Positions 44,221-54,083 of a stretch of DNA of 64,000 bases are shown piece by piece (the first letter of the stretch is position 1; the number at the start of each line of letters is the position of its first letter). A program made the position numbers and the translations under genes. Source of the stretch: Cenococcum geophilum 1.58 (Eukaryota > Ascomycota > Dothideomycetes > Gloniales > Gloniaceae); contig KV748178.1 of NCBI GenBank assembly GCA_001692895.1, forward strand, positions 2,590,536-2,654,535, given 5' to 3'. The notes below the pieces were generated by a model, which was given only the letters and a program-made list of their open reading frames with translations, searched no databases and was not told where the DNA came from.

Positions 44221-46037
44221 ATGAACGAAATGAGTGGGGTCGAGATCAAACCCATTAATATTGAAGGAGGCGGGAAGAGAAGATCGCTGATGGTTCATGT
44301 CTCTCGGACAGGCGATGAAGAGGAGAGGGAGCTTAAGTCGAGGAACCTTAGGCCAGTCTTTACGAGACGGAACAATATGGGGAGAAGAATCAGAACAAGG
44401 GCCTCGCCGGCAATCAAGAGACTTGGAGGACTGTCGTCAAGTATAAGAAGACATTGCTGTGGGCGAGTTTCGTTGCGCTGAGTGCGATAATGTGGGGGTA
44501 TAATGTTTTGGTGAGTTCGGTGCATGTGGCCACAAACACTCGTCCTTGTAGTAGTTGGTGAAGTAACTGACATTGTTTTTGACATAGGTTGGTGCTGGTC
44601 TCCACTCTTCTCCGAAATTCAGACAGGACTTTAGATATAACTAAGGGCCAATGGGTGCTCCAGGCCAAATCGCAAATCGCTTTCAATATTGGAGGATTCG
44701 TAGGATGTTTGGCGATGGGATATATTGCTGATCGCTTTGGGAGGCAGCTGGTTTTAGGAGCAGCGTGCTGTGTAAGCTCTGCAGCTATCCTTGCAGAAGT
44801 CTTCGCGAATTAGAATGGAGTGTTACTGCTTGGAAAATTACTCTATGGGTTGTCCCTGGGGTCATACTTCACCATTTCTTCGTCCTATGCGGTCGAAGTC
44901 TGTCCTATTGAGCTTAGAGGCATAAGCACCTCCGGTGTGAATCTGTCATGGGAATGTAAGTCCTCTTTTAACTGAGACTATTGCGGGTAACTAATAAATC
45001 TCAAGAGGAGAGCTGGTAGCCAACGGCATAATCAAAGCCTGTGAGAACAGAGCGGACCGGTATGCTTACCGCTTATCGTTTGCCTTGCAGTGGATCCTAC
45101 CCTTGATCATCCTCGGTGGTCTTCCCTGGTGCCCCGAGTCCCCTATCTGGCTTGTACGTCAAAGCCGAGATGATGAGGTAGCCCAATCCCTCGCTCGCTC
45201 GGATACGAAGACGTTGATTCTACCCTAGCTTTGATCCGTCTAACTAATAGGCGCCAGAAAGAGCATGCCACGAAGCCAACTTCTTACGCAGATTGCTTTA
45301 GAGGCACCAACAGACGCCGTACGGAGATTGTCATGGGATCTTTCGCGGCACTCAACTCACCAGTTGCATTTTCATCATTGGATACTCCACTTATTTCTTT
45401 GAGCTTGCTGGCCTTTCCAACAACTCATTCCCCCTCGGACTAAGCGTGGGTGCATTAGGTATTGTAGGCAACACACTCTCCTGGTTTCTCATCAACTCTG
45501 CTGGACGCCAGCCTACATTCCTTTGGGGCACCTGCGGTCTTCTGCTACTACTTCTATTGGTAGGCATTCTAGATGTCGCACTCTCGAAGGGTCATGGCAA
45601 TGTCTGGGGCCAGAGCGTTTGCATTGCCATCTTTAACTGCGTTTACTTCTTTAGCGTAGGTCCTATTGCTTGGGCACTCTGTGCGGAGATTAGCTCAAGT
45701 CGACTGCGCTCCAGGGCTGTAGGTTTGGGTATTGTGGTACAGAATCTATTTGGCGTGCTGCTCCTTACAGTCATCCCATATATGCTAAAGTATGAACCTA
45801 GATGTTCCCTTTTCTGATCTACTTAACCAATTACTGAGGTCCAACTGATTTGCGTGTAGTCCTGATGAAGGAAACCTTAAAGGCAAGATTGGGTTCATCT
45901 TTGCATTCACAACGGCGGTGCCAATCGTGTGGATTTACTTCCGCATCCCAGAGACAGCTAGAAGGAGTTTTGATGAGCTAGATGCAATGTTTGCTGCGCG
46001 GGTGCCTTCAGGGAGGTTTAAAGCGTATAAAAGATAA
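44221..46037 (+). pseudogene. Broken MFS sugar (maltose-type) transporter gene
   Basis: The order of blocks is that of a fungal sugar transporter: KYKKTLLWASFVALSAIMWG, then VGAGLHSSPKFRQDF, VLQAKSQIAFNIGGFVGCLA, GYIADRFGRQLVLGAACCV, then ISSSYAVEVCPIELRG, ALQWILPLIILGGLPWCPES, IGYSTYFFELAGLSNN, GNTLSWFLINSAGRQPTFLW, VGPIAWALCAEISSSRLRSR, and IYFRIPETARRSFDELD before the stop. GRQL and PES loops are intact. Introns remain visible, for example GTGAGT at 44511 with CATAG before VGAG, and the last one at about 45791-45860. The frame breaks after FRYN (44638), near 45205 (SLAR to GYEDV) and near 45350 (FAA to CIFIIG), and there is an in-frame stop after EVFAN (44811). I infer a recently inactivated transporter. 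Confidence 0.8.
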
Positions 46038-46421
46038 GGTGATGAATCTGAAGTCGGCCATTTTCCAAGCCTGATTTCTTCTAGAAGCTCGGTGGTTATA
46101 TTGACTGTGTCATGTCGCCCTGCGTTTGCCTCCGCAGCTTTCCTTCACTTCCGTCTTCATCTCGGTTCCCTACAGAAGACGCCATTCTCCACTTCACCGG
46201 CGACCGCTAGTACCTTTAGCATCTATTTACCCTCTGTTGTCTATTTTGCTCTAAGTCCCCTCTATTCTTCCACCATCTACTTCAACTACAACCCCGAAAC
46301 GTACCTTAGGGTAAAGCATTTCACCTCTCGTTCCTACATTACCCTTGCACTAACTGCATCGCTCTTCAGCACACCGAAGCTACCGCTACAGGAAACTGTG
46401 ATTTACGTTCACTACAGCACA
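46038..46421. promoter_or_regulatory. Pyrimidine-rich leader of next gene
   Basis: A C/T-rich stretch precedes the ATG at 46422. The frame is open upstream to 46092 but that part has leader-like composition. Confidence 0.45.
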
Positions 46422-48168
46422 ATGCCTCCCTCACTTGAATCGTTCCTTAAGCGTATCGGCGATCCCCGCTGGGATATTCGGGAGAATACTCGCCACATGG
46501 GCCATTACATGAACGACATGCTCACGAATGCCAAGGATGACACTGAGCAGCTCATCGTGGTAGCTAATCACCTTGGACGCTCCTTACGCCGTACTGCGGA
46601 GGAGTGGGATGCGATTCAGAAGATTTTCATGGATGACTCAGGTCATGGGAAGGTGAGTAATGAAATCACCCTTTGTTAAAGACCGAATGTCTGACGGGAA
46701 TACAGCCTATGTCAGAGGAGCCTGAGCGCATGAAGCCCAGCAACAAGGTCTCCATTAGTAGCAAGTTCGCGCTCGGAGAAGCCGAGGCTATTTTTGCCAA
46801 GTTTGCTAAAGACAGCTTCAAAGTCTTCGAGGATCGCCTTCAGTCTAACTCTAAGCGTGATGGCAACACGGCCCAACCCTATTGCATGGACGCTACGATT
46901 GAAATTGATCCAGTTGCAGCCTCAAAGCCCACCGACCATCCTTACGATTGCAAGGAAGCAACTGCTGGCGGGCTGGACACAGAAAAGGTTCCGGCAAATG
47001 ACTCCGAGCTAGACTTGAAGTTACTCGAAGTTGCTACTCTTAGTGTTCGCATCGCTGAAAACCGTCTAAAGAATGCCAGAGTGCAGCGGTCGCGAGCCAG
47101 ACACGATCCCAAAAAGAAAACATGGCCAAAATCGAACATTGGGAGTGTGAAGTCAAGGCTTCGAAATCCCAGCTTAGAAAGGCTCTCACAAAGATGGAAA
47201 GCATCTTTGGGACATCCTTGGACAAGATGAGAAGTGATCCTTCGACCTTGATTCCGCCCAGCTCGCTTACCCAGAACTCTTACGGGAGTACAGACCCTCG
47301 CACAAAGAGACTTATGCAGCAAGGAATCGATATCGCAGTCCACCGAGTCAAAAGTATCCGACAGGCATCCGCTTCCAACCCAACGAGTATGACCGGGCCT
47401 CCTATAGTTTCCATTTTGTCGAAGGCCAGATATATCTCCTGTGATGACCACGAATGTACTTGTGTTAGGCCGGGACCCACTGTCTCGGTTTCTGGCAACA
47501 ATAATATGGGCTCAGATTTGGCTATCAGAATCAAAATAGAGAACAGTGACGATGTCAGTAAGAATGATGACCAACTGACTGATAAAGCCCCAGATGGACA
47601 GGGACGGCAGTCGCTCCACATCAAAACAGCTGCAGCTATTCCTCGTACGACTGGCTACTCTGCCGATGGTACTGAGCCAACTCGCAATGCAATCACAGAC
47701 AGCTCTCAGAGTATTCCGCCGGCTAGTCCCACAGTTGCAGACGAGGCACCTCAACCGCATATTTCGGAGATTCCAGATGTCTTGACCCTGTTTAATGCTA
47801 CATTCGTTGACATGGAGAAAATCGTGCATGAAGCTTTAAAGACTTTCGGCGAAGTCCACGACTTGACTTTTACCACTAGTGATAAAGATGCTCAAATTCA
47901 GTCTGCCACCGCAGCCGGCGATATCAAGCTCTCCGAGGCTCAAGCTACTACCGCGGCCAAAGATACCAAACACACCGAAGTTCAACATCCTACCGTGACT
48001 GAAGACGATAAGCACACCGAAGCTCAAACTGCCACCATACTTAACAAATTCCACAGAGCCGAGGTCGAAGGCACATCTGACTCCGATGAAGAGGGTGGCC
48101 TGCTATTAGAAGTCGATGACGAGGAGGAATGGGAGGTGTTGGATGCTGCCAGATCTATCCCTAAATAG
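46422..48168 (+). CDS. Unrecognised charged protein; frame slip at an A-run
   Basis: Exon 1 is 46422-46652 (MPPSLESFLKRIGDPRW...), joined by a standard intron (GTGAGT, AATACAG) to an exon from 46706. That frame runs to NARVQRSRARHDPKKK near 47113 and then loses coding character, while another frame opens at once with MAKIEHWECEVKASKSQLRK and runs to the stop at 48168. One extra A in the AAAAAGAAAA run would join them as DPKK-ENMAKIEHW. I therefore annotate one gene with a one-base slip, either mutation or sequence error; two separate genes is the alternative. The protein has helical, probably coiled-coil parts, a Ser/Thr-rich middle and a degenerate repeat near the end (KLSEAQATTAAKDTKHTEVQ). 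The C-terminus is acidic. No family recognised. Confidence 0.55.
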
Positions 48169-48478
48169 GTTTGTGCACTGGGAAGCCGAGACTACCAGTT
48201 CGACGGTCTGAACGGTGCTATTATGGCATAGAGTTTTGATTCTTAGGTAATGGATCGTCTCCTTAGTGAGTAGGAATCAAAACTTGGGTGTAGCAGGGCT
48301 CCTTAAAATCACAGCAGACAGCTGCTAGAAATAGGCTATGCAATCAGTCTAGAGAGGATTGGCTTTAAAATACAATCTTCTTCATGAAATTCCAATTTAA
48401 TTCCGTGATACGAGCCCCTCGCTTCACCCCCTAAATAGCACTCGGAACTGCTCCAAGATAACGCCTAAAATGTTTATA
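48169..48478. other. Convergent 3' spacer
   Basis: About 300 AT-rich bases; nothing supported. Confidence 0.5.
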
Positions 48479-49266
48479 TTACATATTAACTGCGAAAGTA
48501 ATTGCTCTTACCTGGAACCGCTGTAACGGCGTAAAATGGTCTGGCAAAATTTCATCACTTCTACCTCGGAACAGCCCGCTGCCGGACGTGATGTTGTTCA
48601 CCGCATCTGCCCTCACGTGCTGGAGTACGTGACTTGTTAGGCCGTTCCTTTTCCTTCTCAGGGGCACCTCCGTTCGGCTGTATGGCAGGTTTTGGGTACT
48701 TGTCTGGCTTTCACCTTTTCTTGGCTTGGTTTCCCTGCTACCTTCCTGATGCCTACCTGGACTTATGTTTGTTTCGGGATTGATTTGCCCACCTGGCTTG
48801 TCACTTATCTTTGGCCTGGTGCGCCTTTCCGGACGGTTCTCCCTGTCATGCTGTGTGTTTCTGCCCGGCCTTGGAACCCTGTCTAGCTTTGTGCTTTCGT
48901 GTGGCTTTGTGAATTTGAGTGGCTTCATGCCCTCGAGTAGCATTGAATCATCTTTCATCACATCGTGCTCGCCCGCCCCTTCCACATTTCCCTCTTCGCT
49001 AATGATGTGATCCCGTCGATCGGCCAATTGGCCCAAAAAGACCAGGCCTTCCGGCGAAGCCAAATGTGACGTATTTTATCGGTTGACAGATCCAAAGCCC
49101 TTACCAAAGCCCTCGCACTCATATTTCTAACTTTCCTCGGTCTCTTAAAGCCAGCAGCACCTACCTTCGCCTCATACCTCTGCATCTCCTCTTCTTTACT
49201 CCGTCCCGTCTTCTCTACCCGCCTAATCAACGCGGTCTTCTTTCTGCTTCTCAAACTCACGGCCAT
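48479..49266 (-). CDS. Unrecognised basic protein; probable frame slip
   Basis: From the ATG at 49266 the frame gives MAVSLRSRKKTALIRRVEK and continues to RALDLSTDKIRHIW, then runs on only to 48958. A second frame beginning around 49075 (TSHLASPEGLVFLGQLADRR) continues to 48479 with Arg/Lys/Glu/Pro-rich, disordered sequence (RPERRTRPKISDKPGGQIN). A single extra A in the AAAA run at about 49080 would fuse them as TDK-NTSHLASPEG. No intron signal at the junction is convincing. The protein resembles no family I know; the N-terminal part is highly basic and could be nuclear. Confidence 0.4.
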
Positions 49267-50279
49267 CTCGTTCGGCCCTCAGACCCGCACTACCGCCTGT
49301 CGCGGCAACATGGATACAACTTCCAGATTGTCGAATTCGAGAAAGGCATACAGGTAGACTTCACATGTAGGTCGTAAGGTACTGTCGAACGACCTAGCGG
49401 CGGGTGGGATGCTGTAAGCTTTGCAGTGTGTGGGTATTGAACGAGCAACTTAATTGTAAAGCTATGGAAATCAAGAGGTATATATACATGAAATGGTGTA
49501 GGTAATAAGATGAAATGGGAACGGTGATCTGCAAGCAATATTAATCTGCGATCAATATATAGGGTGGCGTTGACGCTGTCTTGGAGCTTTCAAGCGGTGA
49601 TCTTGTGTCTCAGCACAGTGTCGGTAGTCGGTTACAGATGCACAGGGTAGTGGCCAATAGAGAGAAAGCTGCGCGGGGCGGGATTAGAGGTTGAATGTAA
49701 GGGAGTTTCTCTGGAAATGGACGAGACAAGCCGGTGAGGCTTTGTTTCCGCGGGAGCACGCACGCACGGGATCCTCGATGGAAGTTTCTAGAGCACCTCC
49801 TGCTGCAGTTCAGCTGTGACGAAATTTGTGAAGAAGTTGCCGTGCCTCGTGAGAGAGTAGTCAGGGCTGACGGCCTCTTTGATAGTATTTTTGACTTTTA
49901 GGCGACACGAGTTGCGGAAGACGTGCTTGCGGGTATTGGCTTCTCGTTTTGTGCCACGAGCTTCGTTGATATACTTTGTGACTCGTGCGAAGAGCTGGTT
50001 CCATTTCGTCCTCAGGAGTAGAAGCGCGAGGCCAGGCCAACAGAGAACGTGGCTAGGAAAGTATACGACGAGTTCTTCGAGAGTAATGTCTGTCATAAGC
50101 TCGGTTGGGGGGGGGGGAGCATCGTGCGGAGGCGCATCGGGAACGAAAGTGTGGGTGTGCAATAGATTCTACGCTTTCTGCTTGCAGTTAAGGAGTCTGA
50201 ATAACCGCTTACAGTACTGATACTGTCTCTAGCAACCTTCTTAGGGCTGTGCATAGAAACATTGCTAAGGCACTCGACT
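49267..50279. other. Region without a supported gene
   Basis: Open frames at 49788-50162 (minus) and 49879-50220 (plus) overlap each other. The minus frame includes VVYFPSHVLCWPGLALLLL, a hydrophobic stretch, but no domain. A run of G (50106-50115) lies between them. Confidence 0.4.
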
Positions 50280-51590
50280 CTATTTGATATAGTTCGGATT
50301 ATTATCACTTCCATTATTCCACCCATTGTTTTGAGTTTGTGGATAGGGCTTTTGATATCCGAGATTTTGGTAGTCGTCGCTGTTATCCATCCGGATATCA
50401 TCAAATATACAAGGCTCATGGGGTTGCGAGAGTATTATACGATAATTCGGGCTTCAGCCTCTTGCTAACATGTGCTGAACTGTTGCCTTTGTCTTGAGCG
50501 CTGTTACGGCTGCCGTCATACATTTGTGTATTACGATGGTCCTTCAGGGATAATTTGCGCTTCCCTGTCGGCGGGAAAATCCCACCCACGGGGCGCTTGT
50601 GCCTTCCCACAGCTTTAGCAGGGGTTCTTCTCTTGTGTTGGGGGCTATTATCACGGTTATTGTCAGACTTGGAAATAAGCAAGCTGTCAAGCCCGCCTGG
50701 ACAAGTATATGGTAGGCGCACCCGTGCAAGGCACTTCTAAAGGTCCAAGGTGCTCGTAGTGGTCAAAGCGGGCTTGTTACCAAGTCTGGTTATTGTTGTT
50801 GCTAGTTTCGCCATAGGCTGAAGGAATAGGAGAATTTGGAGTCATGTGGGTAGCTGAGGGAGGTAAGAGGCATCCGCAGACAATGGAAAATCGGGGGCGA
50901 CGCCAGATCAATGGTTATAATCGGCCTCACCTATCGCTATTGCGTTGTCGTTGACAATCGATACTATCCCATGTGAGCTTTTCTCGTCACTTAGGAGAGC
51001 AACTTCGTAAAAGATGCTACTTTGATAGCTGCTCGTAGATGTCGGCGCTCGTGTACAAATACCATGTTGAAAAATTAAGCCGTCCTCCCGGCTAGAAATG
51101 TGCAAGATGACTGGGAAAACATTCACAGATAATTCTTCGGGTTGATAGTACAGGTCTCGCTCTCTGCTCAAGAAATCTTATTCGCTTTCTAGTGAGAAAA
51201 AGTCTGCAAGCCTTGCCTCAACTATTTGATAGTAGTCACTACTCTTCCAGATTCTCCGAATCCGCTGGAAGTTCAGTAGAGTTTTTCTCATCCTTTGGTA
51301 TATAGGCCTTAGGCTTATTTCAAGGGCGTACAGCGCACAGAGGAAGCCGCTCGAAGACGTATGTTGTTGTTTGAAGCCAAGACTGACGTGGAACTTAAGA
51401 CCGTTGATGGCTTCTTTGTTTCCTATAAACGCAAGCGTCTCGTCAGAGCGTGAAATAAAATCGCTACAGGGGATAGGTTCCGACATATTGACATGGCTAT
51501 TCATCTGTTCGTAGCAATTTACCCTTTTTAGGGGTACATCAAAATAGTTTGCGGGTCCAGCTCTGCGCTGATGCTGACTTAAAGTATGGT
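50280..51590 (-). pseudogene. Decayed unknown gene with N/Q-rich tail
   Basis: A minus-strand frame reads through VPLKRVNCYEQMNSHVNMSE, then EAINGLKFHVSLGFKQQHTS and SSGFLCALYALEISL, to an in-frame TAA at 51178, continues in the same frame as DFLSRERDLYYQPEELSVNV and on to EADYNH, where a TGA at 50908 occupies the place of an expected tryptophan (NH-W-SGVAP). Further on, in other frames, come MTPNSPIPSAYGETSNNNNQ and DDYQNLGYQKPYPQTQNNGW, both Asn/Gln-rich. The order resembles a fungal protein with a globular N-terminal domain and a low-complexity tail. Stops of the form CAA>TAA and TGG>TGA would fit RIP-type C-to-T change, but I cannot prove it. Exon structure unresolved. Confidence 0.4.
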
Positions 51591-52720
51591 CGGGGAATCG
51601 TAAGTAAGACCATTAGAAGTGTATTGGAGATATAAAGTGAAGCGGGACTACAGAGTACAAAGACATTCTTGTTGGTATAGACAATTGGATTGGGTAGAAA
51701 AGAGGCCGCCGAGGTCCTCGAGAGAAAGGCGAAATATACGAGACAAAAACATAGAGCGCCTCGATCATAGAACGCATTGTATTGTGCTTTTTTTGGGTAG
51801 TCTTCTGGAGACAAGACGAAGCTTAAAGGAGACGGCGCAGCTGAAGATTTTTATAAAGTCTATCAGGCATCGAGGAATTCATTTTTAACGAGGTGTACTT
51901 CGAAAGCTACGGCACCATCAAGATTTACTGTTGAGCTCAATTATTACCTTTCTAGGCGGTGGCTCATTTTCCCAGACGAACGCATTAGCCCTGATGGCGT
52001 CAGCTTCCGCAGAATGTCGCTACAGGCAGCCCCTCGAACATCAAGGACGCGTGTCGATCTACCAAAGAAACAGCGATATACAGCATCATTGAGCATTGCT
52101 ATTCTCAGACACAGAGGCGTGCAAGATTAGGCCTGGAGGGTAGTAATGAAGCACGACCTTCACAGCCACTGATGGCAACAAACCGATGACAAAGGATACG
52201 CAAAGTATGACGTCGCTTTGGAGGAGCAACTGGCAAGAACACGGAGATGGCGGTGGAGGTTGGCGGAACATCAGTTCGCTCTCTGAATTCTCCGGCGCAC
52301 GGAGTCTCCGAGTAATCGGTTTGCATGGGGGCATGGTGGGCGGCATGGTGGCTGATTGCAGCACAGCCTCAAACCCCGCCCAGCCCAATGGCCCGCTTCA
52401 CCTATCACCACTCCACGCTGCAAGGAGCCTGCTCTGCTACTCTGCTGCTCAGCCGCAATCGCCATCACGCTCAGCTTCGGGCATTACCGCTCTTTCCTGG
52501 TCGAAATCGGTGAATCGCGTACACATACCCCTCATCCAGCGCCATTTGTTTCGCATAAAAAGGCCTGTGATCCTCTGAATGTGTGCCTGATATCTGCACC
52601 TCCTGACCCGAACACCCCTCCCCCGCTTAGCTGAGAAGTAAGCAGCAAACAGGACTCATTAGTCTCCCTTCTCCCACAAACTGCTTTTCCCAAAGAAACC
52701 AATTCTCCAAATCAATCAAC
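51591..52720. other. Intergenic, no gene seen
   Basis: Contains short overlapping frames only. From about 52360 it becomes C-rich and serves as promoter and leader of the glycine-zipper gene. Confidence 0.45.
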
Positions 52721-53597
52721 ATGTCTGGACAAGAGTATTACGGTGGTAGCTATAACCAACCTCCCCCGCAGCAAGGCTACGGAGGATACGACCAACACAA
52801 TCAGCACGGAGCGCCCCCAGCACAACCCCCTTATGGCGGCCATGAGCAGTATGGAGGTAGCCCCTATCCTCCGCAACAGGTGCGCGCTTTCACTTACATT
52901 CCTCGCTTTGCTTGTTCGCGTAAGGCTAACAGCTCTATAGGGCCAATACCCTCCACCATCACACTCCCCTTACCAGTCACCGCCTCCACCGCAAGGCGGC
53001 TACGACCAGAACCAAGTAGCGCCATATGGTGAAAACCGTGGACACTCTCCATATCCCCCCGAACATCAGTATGGAGCTCCTCCTGCTCACGGGGCCGGTT
53101 ACGGAGAGCAACAGCCAGGCCAGTACGGTCAGCCAGGCGCACCTGGAGTGCCAGCTGATGGAGAACGTGGTCTTGGCTCCACACTCATCGGCAGTGCTGG
53201 AGGGGCCTTCGTTGGTCACAAGCTTGGTGGCGGTCCCCTCGGTACGATCGGAGGACTTGTGGCCGGCGCGATAGGTGCGAATGTCTTGGATAGTAAGCAT
53301 GATAAGTAAGTTCTTCCTACGGGGTTAGCGGCTTGCGCTTATTAGAGATGTTACTAACGTGGTATTCCTTGTAGGCACAAGAAAGAGAAGAAACACAAGA
53401 AGCATGGGAGTAGCAGCCATGGCAGCGAACATGGCTCTTCCGGCCTCGGTGGCTATGCGGCTTCTGCTGGCCTGGGCGGTCTTTACGCTGGTAGCCATAG
53501 CAGCCATGGTGGTCACGGTCACAAGAAGCACGGGCACCACTCAAGGTCAAGGTCTCGCGGCGGCGGTCACTCTTCTTCTAGCAGCGACTCCGATTAG
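52721..53597 (+). CDS. Glycine-zipper (2TM type) protein with Gln/Gly/Tyr-rich N-terminus
   Basis: Three exons, 52721-52879, 52941-53305 and 53375-53597, give 248 residues. The first 140 residues are prion-like, with repeats of YGG, PPQQ and GYG (MSGQEYYGGSYNQPPPQQGY). A glycine zipper follows: GSTLIGSAGGAFVGHKLGGG and PLGTIGGLVAGAIGANV, a GxxxG pattern that can form a membrane hairpin or helical oligomer. The tail is His/Lys/Ser-rich (KHKKEKKHKKHGSSSHGS) and ends in Arg-Ser repeats. Proteins of this layout are common in ascomycetes and mostly uncharacterised. Introns have standard signals. Confidence 0.8.
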
Positions 53598-54083
53598 GCT
53601 TTAGTATCGTCCCGTAGACGAGAGCGGTGTTTGCGTTGTACGCCCCGGTTTTGTTTCTTATTATTTGTTACGGTTGAATGGCGGGTATTGTGTGGATACA
53701 ACGAGGTCCTCCCGGAGTCTCTATATTGTGTTTTTGAATGATTATCCTAATGAATCATGACAAGCTTCATCCTAATGGGATGAGACTGACTCAATTTCCA
53801 CGACAACTAAGCTCGACTCCGGCACTGTGAAACTTAGAATTCTGTGACTCAATAAAAATAAGCCCTTTTTGTTTTAAAGCCAACTGCCTTAGCGGACAGA
53901 GGGATAAGTTTCATTACAAAGCACTAATGGGAGTCACTCAAGGACCGTGATATATTAATTTAGGAGAGGAAAGATGAAGCGAGAAAAACCATTTTGTTCC
54001 CACCTCGATTTAAATCATCACCATCGCTCAACTGTGAAAATTCTGCAAAGTGCTTTTCCGGCTGCCAAAATTTGGGGCTCACC
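53598..54083. other. Intergenic
   Basis: 3' UTR of the glycine-zipper gene and promoter of TTC27. The TTC27 frame is open upstream to 53994 but without an ATG; I start at 54084. Confidence 0.5.
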
